Assembly: GCA_035946575.1 (NCBI GenBank)
Contig: DASYZG010000123.1
Span: 35,852 to 99,851, forward strand
DNA: 64,000 nt
Direction: 5' to 3'
From: Gp13-AA77 sp035946575
GTDB taxonomy: Bacteria > Acidobacteriota > Terriglobia > UBA7540
Below, piece after piece: positions 1-6,774 of this stretch. Each line of letters starts with the position of its first letter. The stretch's first letter is position 1. A program made the translations under genes and the position numbers. The notes beneath the pieces were generated by a model, which saw only the letters and a list, made by a program, of their open reading frames with translations, ran no database searches and was not told the origin of the DNA.

Positions 1-1435
1 GGCGCTCCACCCGTCCGGAAGCCGCGAGCGCCAGAATTACGGTTTCGCCGGCGTCGATGCGTGTCCGGATGTCATCGGTCCACGCTTTAAGGGAACCCTG
101 GTACCGCGGCGCGGGCTGCGAACCGAGAGGAGCCTGCTCGCGTGACTCCGGCACGGGCGGGTTGCCGTTGTGCTTCCCGGACGCCGCCATAGTTTCCCGG
201 GCGTGTCCATCGCCCTCGACCTCAGCGGCGGCTTCGGGCTCCGGCATAACGTCGATGTTCAGCTCCTTCAGGCCAAGCCGCGGGTTGTTGTTGAGGGATT
301 CTCTGAACTCCGCCTCGGTCAGGAAGACCTCTTCGGGGCGCGGCCGCGGTGGGCTCATGTCGCGAACGCTGTCAAATCCCGCTGCCCAATCCTGTTGCAA
401 GGTGACGAGGTCGCGCTCACGATCGAGAGGCTCGTCCCATACCGCAGCGAGCGCCGGGGCCGCGCGTGATTGCCCGCGCGACTGGCTGCGGGAATTCGTG
501 GACTGCGCCAGCAGGTCCGCCAGAGTATTCGGACGCGGCTCGGCGAGCGGCGCGAAGAACTCCCATCCGGGGAAGGGCACGGAGTACTCGGCCGCCCACG
601 CAGGTTCAAGGTCCGGGTCGCCAGGCGCTTCGCGAGCGGCCAGCTTCCGAATCAGAACTTGAAACAGACCCGCTGACCGCTTGATTTCAGAGAAGGGCAG
701 GAGGAGCGCCGATGAGGCAGCACGGCGCGAGCGTTGGCTGTTGGCGTCAAACTCGCGCAGCGACTCGACCTGGTCGCCGAAGAACTCGATCCGGATTGGC
801 CACTCCGCCTCGGGCGAAAAAACGTCCACGATGCCACCCCGGACCGAGAACTGGCCCGGCGCCAAGACCGGCTCCGTCAACTCATAGCCGATGCCCGTCA
901 AGTGTTCGGAAAAGTCGGCCAGGATGAGCTCGTCGCCGGGCTTGATCTCGAGCGCGAGCGAGCGGTAGTACGAGGCATCGGAGAATCGCCCCAGTGCCGC
1001 CGCGAGCGGCGCCACCACCGCGCGGTTTCGTCCGCGCGCAATGTTCCAGAGGGTGAGTGCGCGCCGCTCCAGAATCTCGGGATGTGGCGAGCGGCCCTGA
1101 TAGGGCGAGCAATCGAAGGCCGGCAGGACTCCGATCCCTTCCGGCGTGCCGCCCAGCCAACCAAGGAATGTCGCTGCCGTCCGCGCGAGGCGGTCCGCGG
1201 ACTCATTGTCGCGGGTGAGCACGAGGATAGGACGTGCGGCCTCGGAGGCGATGACGGCCAGCACAAACCCCTTGGCGACGGGGGTGAGACCCGAGAGGGT
1301 GGTTTCGCCTGCCGCCGCGCTCACGGCGTCACAGGCCCGCCGCAGTGCCGGTTCGGCGAGCAGGCCCGCCAGCCGTCCGTGCAGAGTGTCACGCGCGGCT
1401 GGAAGGGTTTCGGCTTGGCTTTCGCTCACAGACAT
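1..1435 (-). CDS. mfd: Transcription-repair coupling factor Mfd, N-terminal part (3' end outside window)
   Basis: Minus-strand reading from ATG at 1435 stays open to the window edge (478 codons). The visible part matches the UvrB-homologous N-terminal region of Mfd: an early block reading GLTPVAKGFVLAVIA, the ARGRNRAVVAPLAAAL segment, and the diagnostic FSVRGGIVDVFSPEAEWPIR followed by IEFFGDQVESLREFD. Mfd displaces RNA polymerase stalled at DNA lesions and recruits UvrA. The RNAP-interaction, translocase and TRG domains lie beyond base 1. No strong ribosome binding site is visible upstream of the ATG, so the exact start is less sure than the identity. A long alanine/proline/glutamate-rich stretch follows the UvrB-like block. 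Confidence 0.88.
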   Translation of the reverse strand, partial: MSVSESQAETLPAARDTLHGRLAGLLAEPALRRACDAVSAAAGETTLSGLTPVAKGFVLAVIASEAARPILVLTRDNESADRLARTAATFLGWLGGTPEGIGVLPAFDCSPYQGRSPHPEILERRALTLWNIARGRNRAVVAPLAAALGRFSDASYYRSLALEIKPGDELILADFSEHLTGIGYELTEPVLAPGQFSVRGGIVDVFSPEAEWPIRIEFFGDQVESLREFDANSQRSRRAASSALLLPFSEIKRSAGLFQVLIRKLAAREAPGDPDLEPAWAAEYSVPFPGWEFFAPLAEPRPNTLADLLAQSTNSRSQSRGQSRAAPALAAVWDEPLDRERDLVTLQQDWAAGFDSVRDMSPPRPRPEEVFLTEAEFRESLNNNPRLGLKELNIDVMPEPEAAAEVEGDGHARETMAASGKHNGNPPVPESREQAPLGSQPAPRYQGSLKAWTDDIRTRIDAGETVILALAASGRVER

Positions 1436-1556
1436 GATTTGAAACCGTGGCGGCGCTGCCAGCCTGCTTAGCGCCGCTACTCGAAATCGCGACGACGTGT
1501 TTCATCGGGCCATGGGAAGGCCCATGGCTTGCCCGACGACGACCCTTGAGCGGCCC

Positions 1557-1628
1557 GTAGCGGCGGCTCTAGGCCGCCAAGCGCGCCTTGATAGTGTTGG
1601 GCTCATGGCGAGGTAAACTCGCCGCTAC
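1557..1628. repeat. Dispersed two-hairpin palindromic element, family A copy 1
   Basis: GTAGCGGCGGC at the left end is complementary to the CGCCGCTAC region at the right end, and two internal hairpins lie between (GGCGGC/GCCGCC-type, then GGCGAG..CTCGCC with a TAAA-containing loop). The same architecture recurs at 33791-33850 and, with diverged ends, at 61022-61079, always between genes. Confidence 0.65.
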
Positions 1629-1782
1629 CCTCTTCAAACGTGCTTTTCAGCACCCTGCCGGGAGGGGCGGGGGTGGCCGATGATCGATTGGCTTCTAAAC
1701 CGGCCAAAGTAGGCTGCTACGCACGTCAGGACGACTTTTTCATCACCTCAAATTCAATGTAAACCGCTGTCCATCAATAACC

Positions 1783-1882
1783 TGATGGCTTTCAACACTT
1801 AACCCATTTGTTTTCAAGTACCTGATGGCTTTCCGACCCTATGAAAAATAGTAAGTACTTTTTGTTCAAGCACATGATGGCT
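1783..1882. repeat. Three spaced copies of TGATGGCT in an AT-rich island
   Basis: TGATGGCT(TT) occurs at 1783, 1823 and 1875, the second and third copies preceded by TTCAAG(T/C)AC. The spacing (40 and 52 bp) is irregular and the local base composition is far more AT-rich than the neighbourhood. It could be a cluster of regulator sites or a decayed repeat; no function can be assigned. Confidence 0.45.
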
Positions 1883-1963
1883 TTGTTTGGCGTAAAAATC
1901 GATTCCCTCCGCGCTCCCCTCTCTCGCAATTCTCTCCTGGCCGGTATCCGTGCGTAGCGCCTG

Positions 1964-2052
1964 AGTTTGTGGTGCAGGCTTTGTCTGGCGCGCGGCAGGC
2001 AAGATGCCTGGACTACAAACTGACGCAGGCAGGATGCCTGCACCACAAACTG
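1964..2052. repeat. Cluster of CAGGC-hairpin repeats, family B
   Basis: CAGGCAAGATGCCTG (1996-2010) and CAGGCAGGATGCCTG (2026-2040) are each short palindromes followed by a (G/C)AC(T/C)ACAAACTG tail. An inverted copy, AGTTTGTGGTGCAGGCT, sits at 1964-1980. Related copies flank the hldE gene on its other side (2831-2885). Confidence 0.65.
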
Positions 2053-2232
2053 AGACAATACGGTCGGCAGGGAAGATGACTGCACGACAAGCGGGTCGAA
2101 TTGCAGAGCCTGCTTCAGCATGCTTCGAGCCTACCACCCCAAAATGGGACAATGGAGAAAAGTGAGAAAACTGAGAAATTTGAGAAAATTTATTTTCGCC
2201 ATGGATTCAACAACTTAGCCCTATTTGGGTCG

Positions 2233-2727
2233 TTATGGGCCACTTCGCTCCAGCCTCTCCGTTCTTTTCGCTCGCTCGATGATCGCCGAGGTGGAGAATC
2301 CCTCGGCTACGGGCATCGAGACCACCCGGCCGCCCGCGACCTCGACCTCCTCGCGTCCCACAATCGCATTCGGACCCCAGTCTGCGCCCTTTACCAATAA
2401 CTGCGGAAGCATGCGGGTGATCACTTGGCGGGGGGTTGGATCGTCGAACACGGTCACGTAATCGACGGCGCGCAGTGCCGCCAGCAGTTCGGCCCTATCG
2501 GCTTCGGGAATCACGGGCCGGCCGGCGCCCTTGAGCATGCGCACGGTACGATCGCTGTTCACTGCCACGATCAACGCGTCGCCGAGAGCGCGCGCGGCAG
2601 CGAGGTACCGGGTATGTCCGGGGTGGATCAGGTCAAAGCAGCCGTTGGTAAACACCACGCGCTTGCCGCGGCCTTGGAGAGCGCGTACCCGCGTCACGGC
2701 CTCATCGAGCGTCAGGACCTTGCGCAT
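2233..2727 (-). CDS. rfaE2: D-glycero-beta-D-manno-heptose 1-phosphate adenylyltransferase (HldE C-terminal type)
   Basis: About 164 residues of the cytidylyltransferase-like nucleotidyl transferase fold. Motifs are VVFTNGCFDLIHPGHTRYL (the HxGH nucleotide-binding motif), LIVAVNSD, LKGAGRPVI and LLVKGADW, ending in the family's FSTSAII. This is the stand-alone adenylyltransferase half of bifunctional HldE and would make ADP-heptose for LPS core or a related glycan, in the cytoplasm. The ATG at 2727 was chosen because homology begins directly after it; upstream codons translate the intergenic repeat. An in-frame ATG at 2760 is an alternative; neither has a strong Shine-Dalgarno. The kinase half (HldA) is not in this window. 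Confidence 0.87.
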   Translation of the reverse strand: MRKVLTLDEAVTRVRALQGRGKRVVFTNGCFDLIHPGHTRYLAAARALGDALIVAVNSDRTVRMLKGAGRPVIPEADRAELLAALRAVDYVTVFDDPTPRQVITRMLPQLLVKGADWGPNAIVGREEVEVAGGRVVSMPVAEGFSTSAIIERAKRTERLERSGP

Positions 2728-2821
2728 ATTCGTTGGTGATGGTAAGACAATCGAGGGCATACGTGGATGATAACAGACGGATGCAGGGCAGCAGAGTCGC
2801 GCGTGGCGCACGATTGAGTCG

Positions 2822-2885
2822 GGCTGGTGTGCAGGCATCCTGCCAGTCTTGGCCGAACGCAGGCTTGAAGCCTGCACCACAAGCT
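2822..2885. repeat. CAGGC-hairpin repeats between hldE and the glycosidase (family B)
   Basis: CAGGCTTGAAGCCTG (2860-2874) followed by CACCACAAGCT, and an inverted partner GTGCAGGCATCCTGCC upstream. The right end touches the stop codon of the glycosidase gene, so the element may act as its 3' hairpin. Confidence 0.55.
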
Positions 2886-4738
2886 CACGGCTTGGTGCGC
2901 ACCTCGTTGGAATACGCGGATTGGCCGTTGGCGTTTACGGCCCTTACCCGATAGGATGCCTGGGCGCCAGCCGGCAGGCTGGAGTCCGAGTATGACGAGG
3001 CACCCGCAGGAAGGTTCGCAATACTTTTCCAGGCGTTGGAGCGCTCCGCTTCACCCGCAGTCATTCCGCCCGTGTCCAATCGCCGCTCGATTACAATGCC
3101 GGTCGGCCCGCCGCCGTGCACTTCCCAGGCCAGGTGCGGACTGCCATCCGACACTGCCACCGACAGGGAACCTGGAGCTTCGGGCAGCGTGGTCCAGTCG
3201 AAGTAGTCCGCGTCCGCGATGGCCATGACGCTGTCTCGCACGGGCAGGGGTCCGACTTCTCCCTTGGCCTCGTTCTTCCAGGCGAGTGTCGTGACGTTGC
3301 CGGAGTCCACGTCGATCAGCACAGGACGGCGGATGCCGCTGCCCTCAAGGCTGATATTCGCCTCGTACTTCGGAAAGCGATTTCCAGGCCGGCTGCGGAC
3401 CGCGAGCCAATAGGCGACGATGGCCTTGCCAGTTCGCGACCGGAATCCGTAGCTGACCAGTTGGCTTCCCGCGCGCCGGCTGATCGCCTCGAAGTCGGGA
3501 CTCGTGATCCTGATCGAGGCATCGGGATGGGTATCCGAGAACAGCCAGTTCGTATGCGCGAGCGCCCAGTAGACCGGGCGCGGCGTGAAGTCATCGGGCA
3601 GGTAACGCAGCCCGTGGATCATGCCGAAGTCGTCGTACTCGTTGCCGTCGGTGCCGGCTGCCAGCAGCCAGACGAAGGTCTTCACGCCGGCCGCCCAGTT
3701 GTAGACCAGTTGGCGCGGAATGTACTTGACCTGTACGGAATCGTCCATGTCCGTCCAGGTGGGAATGGAATTGAACTCGTCGCACCAGAACTGGACATCG
3801 GGCCGCACGCCCGGCGTCCGGCGGATGAGTTGCCGCATGAGCTTGCCGCCGCCGGCCGCCTGACTGCCCTGGTCCACCGCCTCCGGGTTCAGGTTGTGGC
3901 CGTAGTCCGGATAGATGTGATAGGCGAATACGTCGATGCCGGACGCGCACTGGCAGGTGGCGAGCGCGCGCCGGAAGAAATCGCGGGAGAGCGGCCAGGC
4001 CTGCCCGCCGTAGATGACTTTGGCCTTGGGATCCGTCTCATGGACCGCGGGCACGAAAGCCTTGAGCAGGCGGCCATAGTCTTCCGGATTCGGCTGCGGG
4101 TTCCAATAGTCGATATCCTGCTCGTTCCACAGCGCCCAATAGTGAATCCGGCCGCGGAAGTGGTGGACCATGAACTTCACATATCGGGTGAAGGCGTCAA
4201 TCTGCCCGGGCGTGGTCGGCGGCCAGAAAACGGAATACAGGCTGCGGTCAGAATTATGAAACGAGCCGGGCTCCGGCACGATGGAGTCTGGCAAGCGGCC
4301 GGCCGGTGAGGTGTACATGGGATTGCCGTAGAGAAGCTGAACCTGGATTTCGACCCCGTTGTCGACCAGCGAATCCACGTAGTCGTCAAGCTCGGGAGGA
4401 ACCTCGAGCACTCCGCGTTTGCGCTCGATCCAGTCCCAACTCGTCTGGTCGGAGCTGTTTTCGTACTGCCCGATGCGAATCCACTTCACGCCGGCGTCAA
4501 ACATGCGCGTCCACCACCAGCGATTCCACGGCAGGTAGGGATCGCGGGGCAGGTCCGAGTTGATCCCGAAGCCGTCGTGGATCTGCGATGAGCGGCGCGG
4601 CGGGATCTGGGTCGGGACAGAAGTAGCGTTGGCGGCTGCCTGTGGGTTCGCAGCGCCCGCGGTCGCAAGCGGGGCTGACAGCGCAAAGGCGGCCGCCAAA
4701 ACGGCTAACGCACCAAAGTGGCCGAACCTCGAATCCAT
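2885..4738 (-). CDS. Secreted clan GH-A glycoside hydrolase with C-terminal fibronectin-III-like domain
   Basis: 617 residues. A Sec signal peptide (about 1-28, hydrophobic AVLAAAFALSAPL) is followed by a TIM-barrel hydrolase: DGFGINSDL at the first strand, then HYWALWNEQDIDYW with the NE acid/base glutamate, and VQFWCDEFNS with the putative nucleophile glutamate. This pattern fits GH39/GH5-type clan-A enzymes. After a beta-domain the last roughly 90 residues (from PEAPGSLSVAVSD to YRVRAVNANGQSAYSNEV) look like a fibronectin type III module. The start at 4738 has GAGGTGAG 5 bp upstream; longer in-frame readings lack a signal peptide. The substrate is unknown, probably plant or microbial polysaccharide. 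Confidence 0.8.
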   Translation of the reverse strand: MDSRFGHFGALAVLAAAFALSAPLATAGAANPQAAANATSVPTQIPPRRSSQIHDGFGINSDLPRDPYLPWNRWWWTRMFDAGVKWIRIGQYENSSDQTSWDWIERKRGVLEVPPELDDYVDSLVDNGVEIQVQLLYGNPMYTSPAGRLPDSIVPEPGSFHNSDRSLYSVFWPPTTPGQIDAFTRYVKFMVHHFRGRIHYWALWNEQDIDYWNPQPNPEDYGRLLKAFVPAVHETDPKAKVIYGGQAWPLSRDFFRRALATCQCASGIDVFAYHIYPDYGHNLNPEAVDQGSQAAGGGKLMRQLIRRTPGVRPDVQFWCDEFNSIPTWTDMDDSVQVKYIPRQLVYNWAAGVKTFVWLLAAGTDGNEYDDFGMIHGLRYLPDDFTPRPVYWALAHTNWLFSDTHPDASIRITSPDFEAISRRAGSQLVSYGFRSRTGKAIVAYWLAVRSRPGNRFPKYEANISLEGSGIRRPVLIDVDSGNVTTLAWKNEAKGEVGPLPVRDSVMAIADADYFDWTTLPEAPGSLSVAVSDGSPHLAWEVHGGGPTGIVIERRLDTGGMTAGEAERSNAWKSIANLPAGASSYSDSSLPAGAQASYRVRAVNANGQSAYSNEVRTKP

Positions 4739-4810
4739 GGACTCACCTCGTTGTTGGAACCGCAGGCTGCCGATAATAACAGAGCCCGACAATAATGAGG
4801 CGTCGGTCTG

Positions 4811-4872
4811 TGGCGCGGGCGCCTTCGTCCGCGATTCCGCGCCTGGGACAGGCGCGTTAGATTGGCGCGCCA
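4811..4872. repeat. Dispersed GCGCGGGCG repeat, family C copy
   Basis: GCGCGGGCGCCTTCGTCCGCG followed by CGCGCCTGGGACAGGCGCG, ending with GGCGCGCC. Two closely similar copies are at 61795-61860 and 61898-61961. The inner hairpin GCGCCTG..CAGGCGC is self-complementary. It lies in the divergent spacer between the glycosidase and msrB. Confidence 0.6.
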
Positions 4873-4936
4873 GAGCGGGCCGCTTTCCGAGTAGATCGCA
4901 TCTGATACAATGAGTGGGACCCGAAGGGTGTGAGCG

Positions 4937-5530
4937 ATGAAAATGTCTGGAAACCGCCGCGAGTTCCTGGCCGGACTGGGCGCTGTCGCCGGCGCCGCAG
5001 TCTGGTTGGGCCGCAAGAGGGTTGTCGCTGCCAGCCTTTCGGGAGCCCGGCGCAGCTCCGGAGCTCCGAAGCTGATTACGATTGTCCAGTTCACGGACGC
5101 AGGCAAGCGCGAAGGAGTCGCCAAGATGGAGAAGGTTGTAAAAACGGACGCCGAGTGGCAGAAGCAGCTCACGCCGGAGCAATTCCAGGTGACGCGCCGC
5201 GCGGGCACCGAGATGGCTTTCACCGGGCAGTACTGGAATCTGCATGAAAAAGGGATCTTCCGCTGCATCTGCTGCGACAACGCGCTTTTCGACTCACGCA
5301 CGAAGTTTGATTCCGGAACCGGCTGGCCGAGTTTCTGGGCGCCCATCGCGGAGCAGAATGTCGCGACCCTGACCGATTCGAGCCTGGGCATGGTTCGCAC
5401 CGAAGTCCGCTGCAAGCTTTGCGACGCGCACCTGGGGCACCTCTTTGACGACGGTCCGGCGCCCACGGGTCTGCGTTATTGCATGAATTCGGCGGCCTTG
5501 AAGTTCGTGAAGAGTCCGGACAAGGGCTGA
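4937..5530 (+). CDS. msrB: Tat-exported peptide-methionine (R)-S-oxide reductase MsrB
   Basis: 197 residues. The N-terminus NRREFLAGLGAVAGAAVWLG is a twin-arginine signal, so the enzyme should act in the periplasm. The MsrB fold follows from about residue 65: zinc-binding CxxC pairs at C110/C113 and C159/C162, DSGTGWPSFW, the HLGHLFDDGP segment, and the catalytic RYCMNSAAL with Cys182. It reduces methionine-R-sulfoxide in proteins. The gene is monocistronic in appearance, with about 95 bp to the bactofilin gene. A second in-frame ATG two codons downstream is an equally possible start. Confidence 0.93.
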   Translation: MKMSGNRREFLAGLGAVAGAAVWLGRKRVVAASLSGARRSSGAPKLITIVQFTDAGKREGVAKMEKVVKTDAEWQKQLTPEQFQVTRRAGTEMAFTGQYWNLHEKGIFRCICCDNALFDSRTKFDSGTGWPSFWAPIAEQNVATLTDSSLGMVRTEVRCKLCDAHLGHLFDDGPAPTGLRYCMNSAALKFVKSPDKG

Positions 5531-5625
5531 CGGGTATTGTAGCGGCCTCCTGATCGAAGTTGCGTAATCCCGCCCGCCCGGCGTAAGATGTTCGCTTACT
5601 AATAGCTGCGCATAAATCGATTCCG

Positions 5626-6153
5626 ATGTTGTGGGATAAGAAACAAAAACCCGAAAATGTGAGCTCGAGTCCGGCAAGTCCCGGTCCCGCTGTGACGCCT
5701 CCTCCGGCCGAGCCTCCCCGAATGGAGAAACCTATGGCAGATGTTACTCCGCGTCCCCCGGCCCCCACGGGCGGCCAGGCGTCCTCGACCCTCGGCCGGT
5801 CCATGTCCGTCAAGGGCGAGCTGACCGCCAAAGAAGATCTGGTGATCGAGGGCCAGTTCGAAGGCACGATTGACGTGGCGGAGCACACGGTGACCGTCGG
5901 GGCCCAGGGGCAAGTGAAGTCCGAGATTCGGGCGCGGCAAGTGGTCGTGCACGGCTCGGTGAACGGCAAGATTTCGGCCCGGGAGAAGATCGACATCCGC
6001 CGCACGGGAAACGTGACGGGGGACCTGCAGGCGGCCGGTGTGGCGATCGAAGACGGCGCCTACTTCAAGGGCAGCATTGAGATTCTGCGTGAAGGTCAGG
6101 CGCGCGCGGAGGCCGCTCCTGCCCGTCCTGTCGTAAGCCAGCGTGCGGTCTGA
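5626..6153 (+). CDS. Bactofilin family cytoskeletal protein
   Basis: 175 residues. A proline-rich N-terminal tail (about 1-55) and an alanine/proline C-terminal tail flank a central bactofilin (DUF583) right-handed beta-helix: LVIEGQFEGTIDVAEHTVTV, GQVKSEIRARQVVVHGSVNG, KISAREKIDIRRTGNVTGDL with the expected glycine periodicity. Bactofilins polymerise without nucleotide and scaffold cell-shape or peptidoglycan enzymes. The lytic transglycosylase two genes downstream is consistent with such a role, but that link is inference. The ATG at 5626 gives the typical short charged start (MLWDKKQK); its Shine-Dalgarno is weak. Confidence 0.9.
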   Translation: MLWDKKQKPENVSSSPASPGPAVTPPPAEPPRMEKPMADVTPRPPAPTGGQASSTLGRSMSVKGELTAKEDLVIEGQFEGTIDVAEHTVTVGAQGQVKSEIRARQVVVHGSVNGKISAREKIDIRRTGNVTGDLQAAGVAIEDGAYFKGSIEILREGQARAEAAPARPVVSQRAV

Positions 6154-6156
6154 GCC

Positions 6157-6774
6157 ATGCTGGCCAGACCCGGGCGCTCGGAGGCGAGCACCGACCCTCG
6201 AAGCGCTCCCCCGCCCAGTTTCGGTCTACGCTGGCTCTGGCAATATCTTCAGGACAGTCCGCGGCCTTACATCCTCGACTGCGGCCCCATTCGCTCGGCG
6301 ACGCTCCGTATTCTACTGGGCCGCAGCGGGCGGCTTTACAGCGGCGACCTGATCTCTTCCCATAAGCGTCCCGAACTCTGGGACCGCACCCGCAAGACCC
6401 CGGTGTTCCGCACCGAGTTGCTCCTGGCCGGACTTCCTCCGGTCCCCGCGGCTTCGCTTTCGGTGGTCTTTTGCTGGCATCTGCTGGACCTGCTTCCGCG
6501 CGAAGCGCTGCCGGACGTACTCCTGCACATTCACAAGTTGATGGAAAGCGGGGGAGTACTGTTCTGTCTGCTGCGCGAGCCGCGCCTGGAGAAGGGAGCT
6601 GATTCCGCGTGGGAACTCGACGGACTCACCGGCCTGGCGCGGGCGCACGATGGCGTCGCGGCCTTTCCTTATCCTGCGCTCAGCAATCGTGAAATCGATC
6701 GCTTGCTGCCCACGGGGAGCGTCAAGACTTTCCTCACGCGTTCCGGGTGGCGCGAAGTGCTGGTGTTGAAGTGA
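6157..6774 (+). CDS. Class I methyltransferase-like protein, function unknown
   Basis: 205 residues, starting 3 bp after the bactofilin stop. It has a Rossmann-like order: YILDCGPIRSATLRILLGRS (motif I region), RLYSGDLI (possible motif II acid), then VVFCWHLLDLLPREALPDVL and LMESGGVLFCLL, the usual motif IV-VI layout of SAM-dependent methyltransferases. The glycine-rich loop GxGxG is not intact (DCGPIRS), so SAM binding is not assured. Its stop codon overlaps the next gene's GTG, so all three genes from the bactofilin onward are probably one transcript. Substrate unknown. Confidence 0.6.
   Translation: MLARPGRSEASTDPRSAPPPSFGLRWLWQYLQDSPRPYILDCGPIRSATLRILLGRSGRLYSGDLISSHKRPELWDRTRKTPVFRTELLLAGLPPVPAASLSVVFCWHLLDLLPREALPDVLLHIHKLMESGGVLFCLLREPRLEKGADSAWELDGLTGLARAHDGVAAFPYPALSNREIDRLLPTGSVKTFLTRSGWREVLVLK

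Larger units (their letters stand above)
1436..2232. other. Intergenic spacer of about 800 bp with several repeat types
   Basis: No convincing gene on either strand; short open frames here read through repeats and have low-complexity translations. The spacer holds a perfect 8-bp-arm hairpin (GCCATGGG-AAGG-CCCATGGC, about 1509-1528), a two-hairpin palindromic element (1557-1628), an AT-rich island (about 1730-1890) with a triplicated TGATGGCT motif, and a cluster of CAGGC(A/T)-type hairpin repeats (1964-2052). Promoters of mfd should lie at the left end. An A-rich GAGAAA-repeat stretch (2154-2200) precedes the 3' end of the next gene. Confidence 0.6.

Noticed and set aside
734..1471. A 245-codon plus-strand open frame
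   Set aside because: Antisense to the Mfd N-terminal domain, whose conserved motifs are clear on the minus strand.
1792..2152. Two overlapping minus-strand open frames of about 110 codons
   Set aside because: They translate the intergenic repeats, giving repeated SCLR(Q/P)-like strings.
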